In this document: piece by piece, positions 1 through 9,833 of the stretch
Layout: the number at the start of each line of letters is the position of its first letter
Position numbering within the stretch: position 1 is the stretch's first letter
Assembly (NCBI GenBank): GCA_964511405.1
Contig: CAZEFK010000150.1
Coordinates: 1-18,111 of the forward strand
From: CAZEFK01 sp964511405
GTDB lineage: Bacteria > Pseudomonadota > Alphaproteobacteria > Elsterales > Elsteraceae
Length of the DNA: 18,111 nt
Direction of reading: 5' to 3'
The notes under the pieces: generated by a model
Told to the model about the DNA's origin: nothing
Seen by the model: the letters and a program-made list of their open reading frames with translations, nothing else
Databases searched by the model: none
Made by a program: the position numbers and the translations under genes

Positions 1-2
1 CG

Positions 3-1559
3 TTCGACATCATCGAGGATCACCTGACCCCCGCCGAATTGATCCGCAAATTGTTCACTGCGGAGGTGGATTTGTTGTTCTTCGGCGGCATCGGCACTTT
101 CGTCAAAGCGCATAACGAAACCAACGCCGAGGTCGGCGACCGCGCCAACGATGCGCTTCGCGTCAATGGCGAGGAATTGCGCGCCAAGGTCGTCGGAGAG
201 GGCGCCAATCTCGGCGTCACGCAGCGCGGCCGCGTCGCCTATGCGCTGAAGGGTGGGCATATCGACACCGATGCGATCGACAATTCGGCCGGGGTCGACA
301 TGTCGGACCACGAGGTCAACATCAAGATCCTGCTGAGCGACCCGGTCGCCCATGGCGGCCTGAGCATGCCGGAGCGCAACGCGGTGTTGGCCTCGATGGC
401 GGTCGAGGTCAGCGACCAGGTGCTGCGCGACAACTACTTGCAGACCCTGGCGCTGTCGATGGCCGAGCGGCAGGGGATCGAGCTGGTCGACCCCATCCGC
501 CGGATGATGGACCGGCTGGAGCACGAGATCGGGCTGGACCGGGCGATCGAGTTCCTGCCCACCGACGCGCAGCTGGACAGCCGGCGCAGCGCCGGCCAGG
601 GGCTGACCCGGCCCGAGCTGTCGGTCCTGCTGGCCTATGCCAAGATGGCGCTCGACCGGCAGCTTGCCGGCAGCGCCCTGCTCGACGACCCGGCGCTGGA
701 GGATGACCTTGCCGGCTACTTCCCGCATGTCCTGCAGGAGCGCTATCCGGCGGAAATCCGTCGCCACGGCCTGCGCCGGCCGATCATCGCGACCCTGCTG
801 ACCAACCAGGTGGTCAATCGCTGCGGCCTGACCTTCGTCAGCGACATGGAGCGCGAACTGGGGCTGCCGCCCGACCGCGTCGTGGGCAGCTTCGTGGTGG
901 TGCGCACGCTGCTCGACCTGCCGCCGCTGTGGCAGGCGCTGGAGGGACTGGACGCCGATGTCGCGACCGGCACCCTGCCCGCGGCGGCGCAGATCGACCT
1001 GTTCCTGAAGGTGGCGGCTGCCACCGCCGCCGCGGTCCGCTGGTTCGGCCAGCATGGCGATCCGGCCGCGACCATCGGTGCCCAGATCGACCGTTACGGC
1101 AGCTCGCTGCGCCGGCTCGTCGCGCGGCTGGCCGCCCGGGCGCCGGCCGAGGATCTGGCCACGCAGGTCGAACGCATCGGGCTGGTCGCGCGCAACCTGG
1201 ACATCCTGCGCCTGGCCCAGGATGCGTCGGTCGACGTCGAAGCCGCCGGCGACAGCTTCTTCGAAGCCGGTGAGCGCTTCGGCATCGGCACCCTGGTCGG
1301 GCTGGCGCGGGGCGTGCCGACCCCGGACAGCTGGTCGCGCCAGGCGCTGTCGGGCTTCCTGGACGACCTGGCCGGGCACCAGACCCGCCTGGCCCTGCAT
1401 CTGATGAACGGGCGCGACAGTTGGCTCGACCGCCATCGCGAGCAGCTGACCCGGCTCGATCGCTTGGTCGACGACCTGCAGGTCGGCGGCTCGCCGGACC
1501 TGGCCCGGCTGGCCGTGGCCGAGCGGGCGCTGCGCATCCTGGTGGAGGAGGGTCGCTAG
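3..1559 (+). CDS. gdhB: NAD-specific glutamate dehydrogenase, large type, C-terminal part (5' end outside window)
   Basis: The reading frame is open from the window edge and closes at TAG 1557-1559, giving about 518 residues. The family (about 1600 residues, 180-kDa class; GdhZ of Caulobacter, GdhB of Pseudomonas) oxidatively deaminates glutamate to 2-oxoglutarate and ammonium with NAD in the cytoplasm. Visible here are the end of the catalytic dehydrogenase core, with FFGGIGTFVKAHNE and VVGEGANLGVTQRGR, the glycine-rich nucleotide-binding region typical of this class, and then a long, mostly helical C-terminal domain rich in Leu, Ala, Arg and Asp. An internal TTG at 39 is not the real start, because the coding sequence continues upstream of it. 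The last codons carry the Shine-Dalgarno sequence of the next gene. Family assignment rests on remembered conserved motifs; I see no frameshift. Confidence 0.93.
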   Translation, partial: FDIIEDHLTPAELIRKLFTAEVDLLFFGGIGTFVKAHNETNAEVGDRANDALRVNGEELRAKVVGEGANLGVTQRGRVAYALKGGHIDTDAIDNSAGVDMSDHEVNIKILLSDPVAHGGLSMPERNAVLASMAVEVSDQVLRDNYLQTLALSMAERQGIELVDPIRRMMDRLEHEIGLDRAIEFLPTDAQLDSRRSAGQGLTRPELSVLLAYAKMALDRQLAGSALLDDPALEDDLAGYFPHVLQERYPAEIRRHGLRRPIIATLLTNQVVNRCGLTFVSDMERELGLPPDRVVGSFVVVRTLLDLPPLWQALEGLDADVATGTLPAAAQIDLFLKVAAATAAAVRWFGQHGDPAATIGAQIDRYGSSLRRLVARLAARAPAEDLATQVERIGLVARNLDILRLAQDASVDVEAAGDSFFEAGERFGIGTLVGLARGVPTPDSWSRQALSGFLDDLAGHQTRLALHLMNGRDSWLDRHREQLTRLDRLVDDLQVGGSPDLARLAVAERALRILVEEGR

Positions 1560-2521
1560 TGGACAGTGTCGGGATGGATGCCCTGGAACGCGCGCTGCCG
1601 ATCGTCCGGGGGGCGGTGCCGGCGACCCCCGCCATGCAGTGGCCGCTGCTGTCGGCGCGCGCCGGCTGCCCGGTGTGGGTCAAGCACGAGAACCATGCCC
1701 CGACCGGCGCGTTCAAGGTCCGCGGCGGCCTGGTCTATCTGGACCGGGTGCGCCGTGATCATCCCGACGTCACGGGCATCGTCGCGGCGACACGCGGCAA
1801 TCACGGCCAGTCGGTGGCATTCGCAGCCCGCCGCTATGGGGTGACCGCGACCATCGTGGTGCCGCACGGCAACAGCGTCGAGAAGAACGCCGCCATGCGC
1901 GCCTGGGGCGCCGAGCTGATCGAGCATGGCGAGGATTTTTCCGAGAGCCTGTCCTACGCCCGTGACCTGGCGGTCCAGCGCAAGCTGCACTTCATGCCGT
2001 CCTTCGATCCGCTGCTGATCGCCGGCGTCGGCACCTACGCCGTCGAGCTGCTGGAAGCGGCGCCCGATCTCGCGGTCGTCTACGTGCCGATCGGCATGGG
2101 CTCCGGCATCTGCGGCATGCTGGCGGCGCGGGCGGCCCTTGGCCGCCGGCTGGAGGTGGTGGGTGTGACGGCGCGCAGCGCGCCCGCCTATGCCCGCTCG
2201 CTGGCGGCCGGCCACCTGGTGGCCGCCCCCGCCGAGACCCGGATCGCCGACGGACTGGCGGTGCGGGTGCCCAACGAGGCGGCGCTGGCCTTGATCCGCG
2301 ACGGCGTCGACCGCATCGTCGAGGTCGACGACGACGCGATCGAAGCCGCCATGCGCGCCCTGTTCCACGACACCCACAATGTCGCCGAAGGCGCGGGCGC
2401 CGCAGCCCTGGCCGGGCTGCTCCAGGAGCGCGATCGCCTTGCTGGCCGCGAGGCGGCGATCGTGATGACCGGCGGCAATGTCGACACCGAGATGTTCGCC
2501 CGGGTTCTGGCGGCGGCGTGA
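1559..2521 (+). CDS. Threonine dehydratase-like PLP-dependent enzyme (fold type II)
   Basis: A 320-residue cytoplasmic enzyme of the serine/threonine dehydratase family, expected to convert L-threonine (or serine or a related hydroxyamino acid) to a 2-oxo acid plus ammonium. Lys53 in GAFKVRGG is the expected Schiff-base lysine; Asn81 in RGNHGQS contacts PLP; the phosphate-binding glycine loop reads PIGMGSGICG (about 177-186); TGGNVD (304-309) is the usual C-terminal signature. There is no C-terminal ACT domain, which argues against the feedback-inhibited biosynthetic IlvA. I chose GTG 1559 because GGAGGAG lies at 1544-1550 with 8-base spacing and the start overlaps the gdh stop by one base (TAGTG); ATG 1574 is an alternative. 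Coupling to glutamate dehydrogenase suggests amino-acid catabolism. Hydroxyectoine-pathway EutB and serine racemase belong to the same fold and cannot be excluded. Confidence 0.88.
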   Translation: MDSVGMDALERALPIVRGAVPATPAMQWPLLSARAGCPVWVKHENHAPTGAFKVRGGLVYLDRVRRDHPDVTGIVAATRGNHGQSVAFAARRYGVTATIVVPHGNSVEKNAAMRAWGAELIEHGEDFSESLSYARDLAVQRKLHFMPSFDPLLIAGVGTYAVELLEAAPDLAVVYVPIGMGSGICGMLAARAALGRRLEVVGVTARSAPAYARSLAAGHLVAAPAETRIADGLAVRVPNEAALALIRDGVDRIVEVDDDAIEAAMRALFHDTHNVAEGAGAAALAGLLQERDRLAGREAAIVMTGGNVDTEMFARVLAAA

Positions 2522-2589
2522 TCCGGGCTGTTGACGGCGGCGTTCCCCTGCGGGAGCCTGTCTGACAAGCATATGAGGGAGGACGTCGG

Positions 2590-3438
2590 GTGGCGACGGA
2601 CGAGCCGTTGATGGACCTGGACGCGATCGCCGCCTATCGCCGCGACGGGTTCTTGCTGGTCCGCGGCCTGATCGCCCCGGCGCTTGTCGCGCGCGGTCTC
2701 GAGGCCCTGTCCGGCCTTGCCGCATCAGATGCCGCCGGCGTCAGCGTCAATCTGGAGCCCGCGGTCGATCCGTCGGCGGTGCCGCCTGAGGCCCGGCTGG
2801 ACCACATCCGCAAATATGGCGAGTTCGTCGACGCCGCGCCGGCGTTGATGCGCCTGGCCATGTCGGCGCGGCTGCACGGCATCCTGGACCAGATCCTGGG
2901 CCGTGGCCGCGTGCTGTTCCAGGACATGGCGCTGATCAAGCCGCCCGGCATCGGCTCCGAGAAGCCCTGGCACCAGGATGCCGCCTATTTCCGGGTCAGC
3001 GATCCGGCCTTGATCGTCGGCGCCTGGATCGCCCTCGACCCGGCCGATCGCGACAATGGCTGCATGGAGGTGATCCCTCGCTCGCATCTGGGCGGCCCGG
3101 TGCCGCACGTTCCCGCGGCCGACATCAATGTCTGCACCATTCGGCCGGACTGCCTGCGGCTGGCCGAGCGCACCGCGCTGCCGATGGACCCGGGCGACGT
3201 CCTGATCTTCCACAGCCTGCTGCACCACTACACCGCGCCCAACCGGTCGGGCCGGCGCCGGCGCGCGGTCCAGTTCCACTACCACCAGCTCGGCCTGGAC
3301 TGGACGTCGCTGGAGCATCACCGCCAGCTCTATCAGGACGACGCCGGCGGCTATGCCGGCTGCACGGTGCCGACGCCGCCGGGGCTGGACAACACCTATC
3401 GCCAGGGGCGGCCGCGGCCGGTCGTGCCGCAATGCTGA
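2590..3438 (+). CDS. Phytanoyl-CoA dioxygenase (PhyH) family Fe(II)/2-oxoglutarate oxygenase
   Basis: A 282-residue protein of the PhyH/EctD type, which uses Fe(II), O2 and 2-oxoglutarate to hydroxylate a small organic substrate. The iron triad is visible as H128-x-D130 in PWHQDAAYF and H213 in LLHHYTAPNRS; an arginine in the following RRRR run (222-225) is the expected 2-oxoglutarate ligand. The N-terminal YRRDGFLLVRGLI is typical of the family. GTG 2590 is preferred because AGGGAGGA lies at 2576-2583; ATG 2611 is possible. A TTGACG at 2531-2536 could be a -35 element, but no convincing -10 follows. It is the first gene of an operon with an ABC importer (its end overlaps the first permease by 7 bases), so it probably acts on the imported compound or a product of it. 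The substrate is unknown. No signal peptide is seen, so it should be cytoplasmic. Confidence 0.88.
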   Translation: MATDEPLMDLDAIAAYRRDGFLLVRGLIAPALVARGLEALSGLAASDAAGVSVNLEPAVDPSAVPPEARLDHIRKYGEFVDAAPALMRLAMSARLHGILDQILGRGRVLFQDMALIKPPGIGSEKPWHQDAAYFRVSDPALIVGAWIALDPADRDNGCMEVIPRSHLGGPVPHVPAADINVCTIRPDCLRLAERTALPMDPGDVLIFHSLLHHYTAPNRSGRRRRAVQFHYHQLGLDWTSLEHHRQLYQDDAGGYAGCTVPTPPGLDNTYRQGRPRPVVPQC

Positions 3439-4424
3439 CCTACATCGTCCGCCGGCTGGCGCTGGCCCTGGTGACCCTGTGGGCGATCTCGGTCCTGTCC
3501 TTCGTCATCATCCAGCTGCCGCCCGGCGACTATATCGACACCTATATCGCGCAGCTGACCGCCAGTGGCGGCACCGTGTCGATGGAGCAAGCGGCGCAGC
3601 TCCGCGCGCTCTACGGCCTGGACCAGCCGTCCTACGTCCAATATGCCAAGTGGATCGAGCGCGCCGCGGTCGGCGATTTCGGCGTGTCCATGGAATGGAA
3701 GCGGCCGGTCACCGAGGTGATCGGCGACCGGCTGTGGCTGACCATGGTCGTGTCCTTCGCGGCCTTGCTGCTGACCTGGGGCGCCGCGCTGCCGATTGGA
3801 ATCTACTCGGCGGTCAACAAATACTCGATCGGCGACTATGTATTCACCTTCGTCGGATTTGTCGGCCTGGCCGTGCCCAACTTCTTGCTGGCGCTGATCC
3901 TCTTGTACTTTTCGTACGAGCTGTTCGGCGCCAAGGTCGGCGGGCTGTTCTCGCCCGACATGCAGGACGCGCCCTGGAGCCTGGCTAAGCTCCGCGACCT
4001 GGCGGTGCATCTGCCGATCCCGGCCACGGTGCTGGCTCTGGCCGGCACCGCCCAGCTGATCCGGATCATGCGCGCCAACCTCTTGGACGAGCTGCGCCGG
4101 CCCTATGTGGTGACGGCGCGCGCCAAGGGCCTGACCGAGCTGCGCGTGATCCTGAAATACCCCGTCCGCGCCGCCATGAACCCGTTCGCCAGCACGCTTG
4201 CCTACCTGTTCCCCTATCTGGTGTCGGGCAGCATCGTGGTGTCGCTGGTGCTGAGCCTGCCCACGGTCGGGCCGCTGTTGCTGCGCGCGCTGCTGGCCCA
4301 AGACATGTTCCTGGCCGGCGCCATCGTGTTGCTGCTGGGCGCGATGACCGTGGTCGGCACCTTCATCTCGGACCTGGTCCTGATGTGGATCGACCCGCGC
4401 ATCCGCTTCCAGGTCGAGCGATGA
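3432..4424 (+). CDS. ABC transporter permease, dipeptide/oligopeptide type (DppB-like)
   Basis: A 330-residue inner-membrane permease with the DppB start MLTYIVRRLALALVTLWAIS, whose first helix is followed by a periplasmic segment and the YGLDQP motif near 61-66. Further hydrophobic helices lie around 105-125, 138-160, 195-212, 255-275 and 290-315. The cytoplasmic EAA-type loop that docks on the ATPases reads RIMRANLLDELRRPYVVTAR and continues AKGL (about 211-233), very close to the family consensus. Length is normal. It starts inside the dioxygenase gene (7-base overlap) and ends in an ATGA overlap with the second permease, so the genes are translationally coupled. Peptides, nickel, opines and other small cations or amines are all carried by this family, so the solute is not specified by this protein. 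Confidence 0.92.
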   Translation: MLTYIVRRLALALVTLWAISVLSFVIIQLPPGDYIDTYIAQLTASGGTVSMEQAAQLRALYGLDQPSYVQYAKWIERAAVGDFGVSMEWKRPVTEVIGDRLWLTMVVSFAALLLTWGAALPIGIYSAVNKYSIGDYVFTFVGFVGLAVPNFLLALILLYFSYELFGAKVGGLFSPDMQDAPWSLAKLRDLAVHLPIPATVLALAGTAQLIRIMRANLLDELRRPYVVTARAKGLTELRVILKYPVRAAMNPFASTLAYLFPYLVSGSIVVSLVLSLPTVGPLLLRALLAQDMFLAGAIVLLLGAMTVVGTFISDLVLMWIDPRIRFQVER

Positions 4425-5573
4425 CCGGCCTGATCGCGCGGCTGCGCTGGTTCGGCCGCTCGGCCCCTGTGGAGCCGCAGGACGGGCGCTCGGCCGAGGA
4501 GCGGCTCGCCGTCGCCACGCAACTCCAGCTGACCTGGTGGCGGTTCCGGCGCCACAAGCTGGCCGTGGTCTCGGGCGTAGTGGTGGCGCTGTTCTACCTG
4601 GTCGCCGCCTTCGCCCAAGTCGTGGCCTATGCCGATCCCCAGGCCACCGACGCCAAGCGCAGCTACATCCCGCCGCGCGCCATCCATCTGTTCGACGACG
4701 GCGCGTTCCGGCCCTACGTCACCGGCATGACCGGCAAGCGGGACCTGAAGACCTTCAAGCTGGTCTATGTTCCCGATCCCGCCCGCAAGCTGCACCTGAC
4801 CCTGTTCGCCCACGGTTATCCCTACCGCCTGTTCGGCCTGATTCCGGCCGACCGGCACCTGCTGGGCATCGCCGACGGCCGGGTCGAGGACGGACTGTTC
4901 CTGCTGGGCACCGACCTCTTGGGGCGGGACCTGTGGTCACGGATGATGGTGGCGACCCAGATCTCACTGTCGGTCGGCCTGGTCGGCGTCGTCATGAGCC
5001 TGTTCCTGGGCGTGCTGCTGGGCGGCGTCTCCGGCCTCTATGGTGGCGCCGTCGACACCGTGATCCAGCGGCTGATCGAGGTCGTGCGCTCGGTGCCGAC
5101 GATCCCGCTGTGGATGGGCATCGCCGCCGCCGTGCCCAGCTCCTGGTCGGTGGTCGAGGTCTATTTCGCGATCACGATCATCATCTCGCTGATCGGGTGG
5201 ACCGACCTGGCGCGGGTGGTGCGCGGCCGCTTCCTGTCGCTGCGCGAGGAGGATTTCGTGGTCGCCGCCGAGCTGGCCGGCGCCAGCCAGATGCGGATCA
5301 TCTTCCGTCACATGCTGCCGTCGTTCACGAGCCACATCATCGCGGCGGTCAGCCTGGCGCTGCCGGCCATGATCATCAGCGAGACGTCGCTGAGCTTCCT
5401 GGGCCTGGGCCTGCGCCCACCGGCGATCAGCTGGGGGATCCTGCTGCAGGACGCCCAGAACATCCAGACGCTGGCCGTGGCGCCCTGGCTACTCGCCGCG
5501 GCGGTCCCGGTGATCATCGTGATCCTGGCCTTCAACTTCCTGGGCGACGGCCTGCGCGACGCGGCGGACCCCT

Positions 5574-5581
<8 letters not shown>
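4421..5581 (+). CDS. ABC transporter permease, DppC-like, with long periplasmic insert
   Basis: A 386-residue partner permease, clearly longer than ordinary DppC (about 300). A cytoplasmic N-terminus with WWRFRRHKLAVVSG (about 39-52) leads into helix 1 (about 48-70). A hydrophilic segment of roughly 90 residues (72-160) follows before the conserved LLGTDLLGRDLWSR (161-174), where ordinary DppC needs only about 30. The rest is standard, including the EAA loop RFLSLREEDFVVAAELAGAS and the C-terminal SFLGLGLRPPAISWG. The insert should face the periplasm and may meet the unusually large binding protein encoded at 7696-9732. The start at ATG 4421 overlaps the previous stop as ATGA and is preferred over an upstream in-frame GTG. 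It overlaps the next gene by 8 bases. Confidence 0.92.
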
Positions 5582-6595
<1,014 letters not shown>

Positions 6596-6599
<4 letters not shown>

Positions 6600-7615
6600 C
6601 CGACGCGGTGCTCGAGGTCGTCGACCTCAAGAAGCATTATCCCATCCGCAAAGGCCTGCTGCGTACGCCGGTGGGCGCGGTCAAGGCGGTCGACGGCGTC
6701 AGCTTCCGGATCGAGCCAGGCGAGACCCTGTCGCTGGTCGGCGAGAGCGGCTGCGGCAAGACTACCGTGTCGCGCTGCATTCTGCGGGCGCTGAAGCCGA
6801 CCGCGGGCGAGATCCGGTTCCGGGCCGCGGGCGGCGGCGCCATCGACGTCGCGCGCCTCAGCAAGCGCGAGCTCCGGCCGCTGCGGCGGCACATGCAGAT
6901 GATCTTCCAGGACCCGTTCTCGTCGCTCAATCCGCGCATGATGATCGGCGACATCATCGGTGAGCCGCTGCTGGTCAACGGCGTCGACCCGGCGGCGCGG
7001 CGGGCCCGGGTCAGGGACCTCTTGGACCTGGTGCAGCTGCCGGCCGCCTTCCTCAACCGCTTTCCCCATGCTTTCAGCGGCGGTCAACGGCAGCGGATCG
7101 GCATCGCCCGGGCCCTGGCGCTCAACCCTGACCTGATCGTCGCCGACGAACCGGTCTCGGCGCTGGACGTCTCGGTCCAGGCCCAGATCGTGAACCTGCT
7201 GCTCGATCTGCAGGACCGCCTGGGGCTCAGCTATCTGTTCGTCGCCCACGATCTGAGCGTGGTCAAGCATATGAGCCATCGCGTGGCGGTGATGTATGTC
7301 GGCCGCATCGCCGAGGTCGGGCCGACGGCGGCCCTCTATGCCCGGCCCTTGCATCCCTACACCGAGGCGCTGCTGTCGGCGGTGCCGGCGCCCGACCCGC
7401 GCCGGCGCTCGCAGCGGCTGATCCTGAAAGGCGAGGTCCCGGATCCGGCGAATCCGCCGCCCGGCTGCGCCTTCCACCCGCGCTGCCGCTACGCCGTCGA
7501 CCGGTGCCGGACCGAGGTGCCGGCGCTGGAAGCGGTCGACTCAGGCCGCTGGGTCAGCTGCCATCGCGCGCGCGACTTGGCACTGACCGGCGTCGGGTCC
7601 ACCGCCGCGGCCTGA
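6596..7615 (+). CDS. ABC transporter ATP-binding protein, dipeptide/oligopeptide type (DppF-like)
   Basis: A 339-residue second ATPase of the importer. Walker A is GESGCGKTT (49-57), the Q-loop is IFQDPFSSLNPR, the signature FSGGQRQR is followed by IGIARAL, Walker B is LIVADEPVSALDVSVQAQI and the switch histidine lies in VAHDLSVV. The C-terminal domain again has the family cysteine motif (GCAFHPRC, then DRC). The start is GTG 6596, which overlaps the stop of the preceding ATPase (GTGA) and has a strong GGGAGGAGG just upstream; the frame is open further upstream, but that part lies inside the previous gene. It is the last gene of the five-gene operon and is followed after 30 bases by a perfect inverted repeat. 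Confidence 0.94.
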
Positions 7616-7645
7616 GAGGCTGACGGTGGATTGATCCAAAAGTCC

Positions 7646-7674
7646 GCGCATGGCCGTTTGAACCGGCCATGCGC
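7646..7674. terminator. Candidate bidirectional terminator between convergent genes
   Basis: A perfect 11-bp inverted repeat, GCGCATGGCCG at 7646-7656 and CGGCCATGCGC at 7664-7674, with a 7-base loop. It lies between the transporter operon (stop at 7615) and the convergent binding-protein gene (stop at 7696). Reading leftward the stem is followed by a short T tract (AAAA on the plus strand at 7638-7641); reading rightward there is no T run. Transcription from both sides would reach it. Confidence 0.65.
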
Positions 7675-7695
7675 AGCTATCTGCCCGAGCCCTGG

Positions 7696-9732
7696 TCAGT
7701 CTTTGAAGTACCACGTCTCCGGATGACCGGTCGCCGGTGTCCGGCAGTGCTGGGCGATGCAGGTCCGGTCCGGGATGTTGCCCAGACGATCGCTGACCAG
7801 CCGCACCCCCATGAACGCCGGCGACTGGCCGACGATGCCGATGCTCCACTGCTGGTCGATCGCCAGCTTCCAGATCTCCTGGGTCGTCTTGTTGCGCTCG
7901 TCCTCCTTCTGGCCAGCGGCTGAGCGGAACAGCTCGAAGGCCTTGAGAATCAGCGGATCGTTCGGCTTGGATCCGAGCGTGCCGTTGGACACGAACCACT
8001 TGGCCCATTCGGGCGACAGCACGGCATCGCTGGGGTCGACCGGCAGCGTATAGCGTGGAAACAGGTACAGGTTCTCCGAACCGCCATTCGACCACAGCAT
8101 GATCTGGTGCTCGTTGTTGCGCGAGCGCTGGGTCGCCAGGAACCGTTCCATTTCCTTGATGTCGCCCTGAATGCCGATCTTCCGCCATTGCTGGACGATC
8201 ATCTCGGCCTGCTGTGGATAGGGAACGAACGACTTGGTGACCTGCAGCTCGATGCGCAGGCGCTGGCCGTTGTCGGTGCGCAGGCGGAAGCCCTCGCTGT
8301 CCTTCTTGGTCAGGCCGATCGCGTCGAGCATGGCGTTGGCCTTGTCCGGGTCGTAGGTCGACCATTTCTTGCGCCACTCGGGGCCCGGGCTCTGGCCCAG
8401 GGACTCGTTCGGAGCCGCCGATCCGGGCGTGCCGAGGCCGAGCCAGAAGGTGTCGTTCATCTGGTCGCGGTCGATGCCCAGCGACAGCGCTCGCCGGAAG
8501 TCGGCCGTGTTGATCCATTTCTGGATCTCGGGATCCTTGTTGAAGCTCATGTTGAAGTGGAGCAGCGTGTCGGAGCCGTTGAACGACAGGTCCAGATGGA
8601 CCTTGTAGTGGCCCTTCTCCTGGTTCTCGATGATGACCGGCAGCTTGCCCAGATCGATGTGCCGTTCCTGCATGTCATATTCACCGGCGACCGCGCGCAG
8701 GTTCACGATCTCGGTGTCTTCGGCCAGGTTCATCTCGATGCGATCGATGTAGGGCAGCTGATTACCCTCGGTGTCGACCGCCCAATAATAGGGATTGCGC
8801 TCCAGCACGAAGGTCGGGGTATTGATCGGCTTGACCATGCGCCAGGGCCCGATGGTCGGCAGCTCGGGGTTGAGTTCCCAGTCCTTCTTGACCTGCAGCA
8901 TGTCGAGCCAGCCCTTGAAGCCCTCGGCCGTGGCGCGCTTGTTCAGGGCCTCGGCCGACGAGTACTTGGGCAGGAACTGCTTCAGGTAATGGGCCGGGGC
9001 GTCGGGCCCGAAAAAGTTGCCGGTCTGCGACTGGCCTCGGCTTTGGCCGGCGCCGATGCCGGTGTCGCCGGCCAGCAGATCGACGAACAGGTAGTTGGCG
9101 GCCTCGAACTTGAACGCAACCGTGGTCTCGTCGATCTTCTCGACCCGCCCCGGCTTGCCGCCCGCGATCATTTCGGCCATCGGATTGGGATTGATCTCGC
9201 GGTTGCTGTACAGGTCCTCGTACCAGAACACGAAATCGTCGGCGGTAAAGGGCGCGCCGTCTGACCATTTCATGCCCCGGCGCAAATGCAGGGTGATGGT
9301 CTTGCCGTCGTCGCTGACGTCCCAGCTGCGGGCCATGCTGGGCATCGGCTTGGTGCCGCTGTAGTCCCACAGGAGCGGCTTGTCCGAGGAATTCATGCGG
9401 TTGCCGTTCTCGGCATCGCCGGTGCCGATGAAAGCACGGTGCCACGCGCCGCCATATTTGCCGATCTCGTGGAGCGGCTTGATCACCATCGGCTCCTGGG
9501 GCACCCGCTGGTCCACCGGCGGCAACTTGCCCGCCGCCACTAGCTTGGCGAGGTCGGGCGACTCGTGGAATTTCGCCGGGATCTTCGCCGGGTCGAGGAC
9601 AAGCTCGGGGCCCTCGAGCGTGCCGACCAAGCCCGAGGCGGCCAAGTCGCCGACCGGCGCTTGGGCCGCTGCCGGCATCATCAGCGCCACGGACAGGGCG
9701 CTCCCGAGCAATACGCTCATATGATGTCTCAT
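7696..9732 (-). CDS. ABC transporter substrate-binding protein, family 5 (SBP_bac_5), 678 residues
   Basis: A periplasmic solute-binding protein of the peptide/nickel/opine class. A Sec signal peptide is visible: MRHHMSVLLG, then a hydrophobic core and AAAQA, with likely cleavage near residue 25. There is no lipobox cysteine and no twin arginine. Family hallmarks are the N-terminal lobe motif ITLHLRRGMKWSDGAPFTADD followed by FVFWYEDL, then ERNPYYW and later FRRALSLGIDRDQM. At 678 residues it is longer than the roughly 500-540 of DppA/OppA and fits the long subgroup often paired with long DppC-like permeases. GGGGAGGAA (complement of 9737-9745) precedes ATG 9732; ATG at codon 5 is possible. 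It lies tail-to-tail with the transporter operon and has its own transcript. Assignment to that importer rests on proximity and matching family; the ligand is unknown. Confidence 0.9.
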   Translation of the reverse strand: MRHHMSVLLGSALSVALMMPAAAQAPVGDLAASGLVGTLEGPELVLDPAKIPAKFHESPDLAKLVAAGKLPPVDQRVPQEPMVIKPLHEIGKYGGAWHRAFIGTGDAENGNRMNSSDKPLLWDYSGTKPMPSMARSWDVSDDGKTITLHLRRGMKWSDGAPFTADDFVFWYEDLYSNREINPNPMAEMIAGGKPGRVEKIDETTVAFKFEAANYLFVDLLAGDTGIGAGQSRGQSQTGNFFGPDAPAHYLKQFLPKYSSAEALNKRATAEGFKGWLDMLQVKKDWELNPELPTIGPWRMVKPINTPTFVLERNPYYWAVDTEGNQLPYIDRIEMNLAEDTEIVNLRAVAGEYDMQERHIDLGKLPVIIENQEKGHYKVHLDLSFNGSDTLLHFNMSFNKDPEIQKWINTADFRRALSLGIDRDQMNDTFWLGLGTPGSAAPNESLGQSPGPEWRKKWSTYDPDKANAMLDAIGLTKKDSEGFRLRTDNGQRLRIELQVTKSFVPYPQQAEMIVQQWRKIGIQGDIKEMERFLATQRSRNNEHQIMLWSNGGSENLYLFPRYTLPVDPSDAVLSPEWAKWFVSNGTLGSKPNDPLILKAFELFRSAAGQKEDERNKTTQEIWKLAIDQQWSIGIVGQSPAFMGVRLVSDRLGNIPDRTCIAQHCRTPATGHPETWYFKD

Positions 9733-9804
9733 GCGCTTCCTCCCCTTCGCGGTCTAAGGCCGCTCCCGAGGATCAGGGTCTCGCAGCGGCCTGCCGCCGT
9801 CGAG

Positions 9805-9833
9805 AAAAAAGCGCTGACCTAACCGATGTCGCG
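9805..9833 (-). terminator. Candidate weak intrinsic terminator at the end of ccrM
   Basis: On the minus strand an imperfect hairpin (CGCGAC pairing with GTC-A-GCG, one bulged A, 9-base loop containing the stop codon) is followed by a run of six T (AAAAAA at 9805-9810 on the plus strand). It would separate ccrM from the binding-protein gene 86 bases downstream. The stem is short, so this is tentative. The rest of 9733-9804 holds only the Shine-Dalgarno sequence of the next gene and short GC-rich palindromes; no clear promoter was found. Confidence 0.4.

Noticed and set aside
838..1716. Long open frame on the minus strand opposite glutamate dehydrogenase
   Set aside because: Its composition is Arg/Pro/Ala-rich low complexity, typical of antisense frames in GC-rich DNA, and the plus-strand gene has clear family motifs.
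2531..2559. Promoter for the oxygenase-importer operon
   Set aside because: TTGACG is a fair -35, but the sequence 17 bases downstream (GAGCCT) is not a -10; left as a remark only.
1556..2725. 389-codon open frame on the minus strand opposite the PLP enzyme
   Set aside because: No recognisable motif, biased toward Arg/Gly/His/Asp, and fully shadowed by the dehydratase-like gene.
8107..9264. 385-codon open frame on the plus strand opposite the binding protein
   Set aside because: Leu/Val/Gly/His-rich antisense translation without signal peptide or domain; the minus strand has a signal peptide, Shine-Dalgarno and family motifs.
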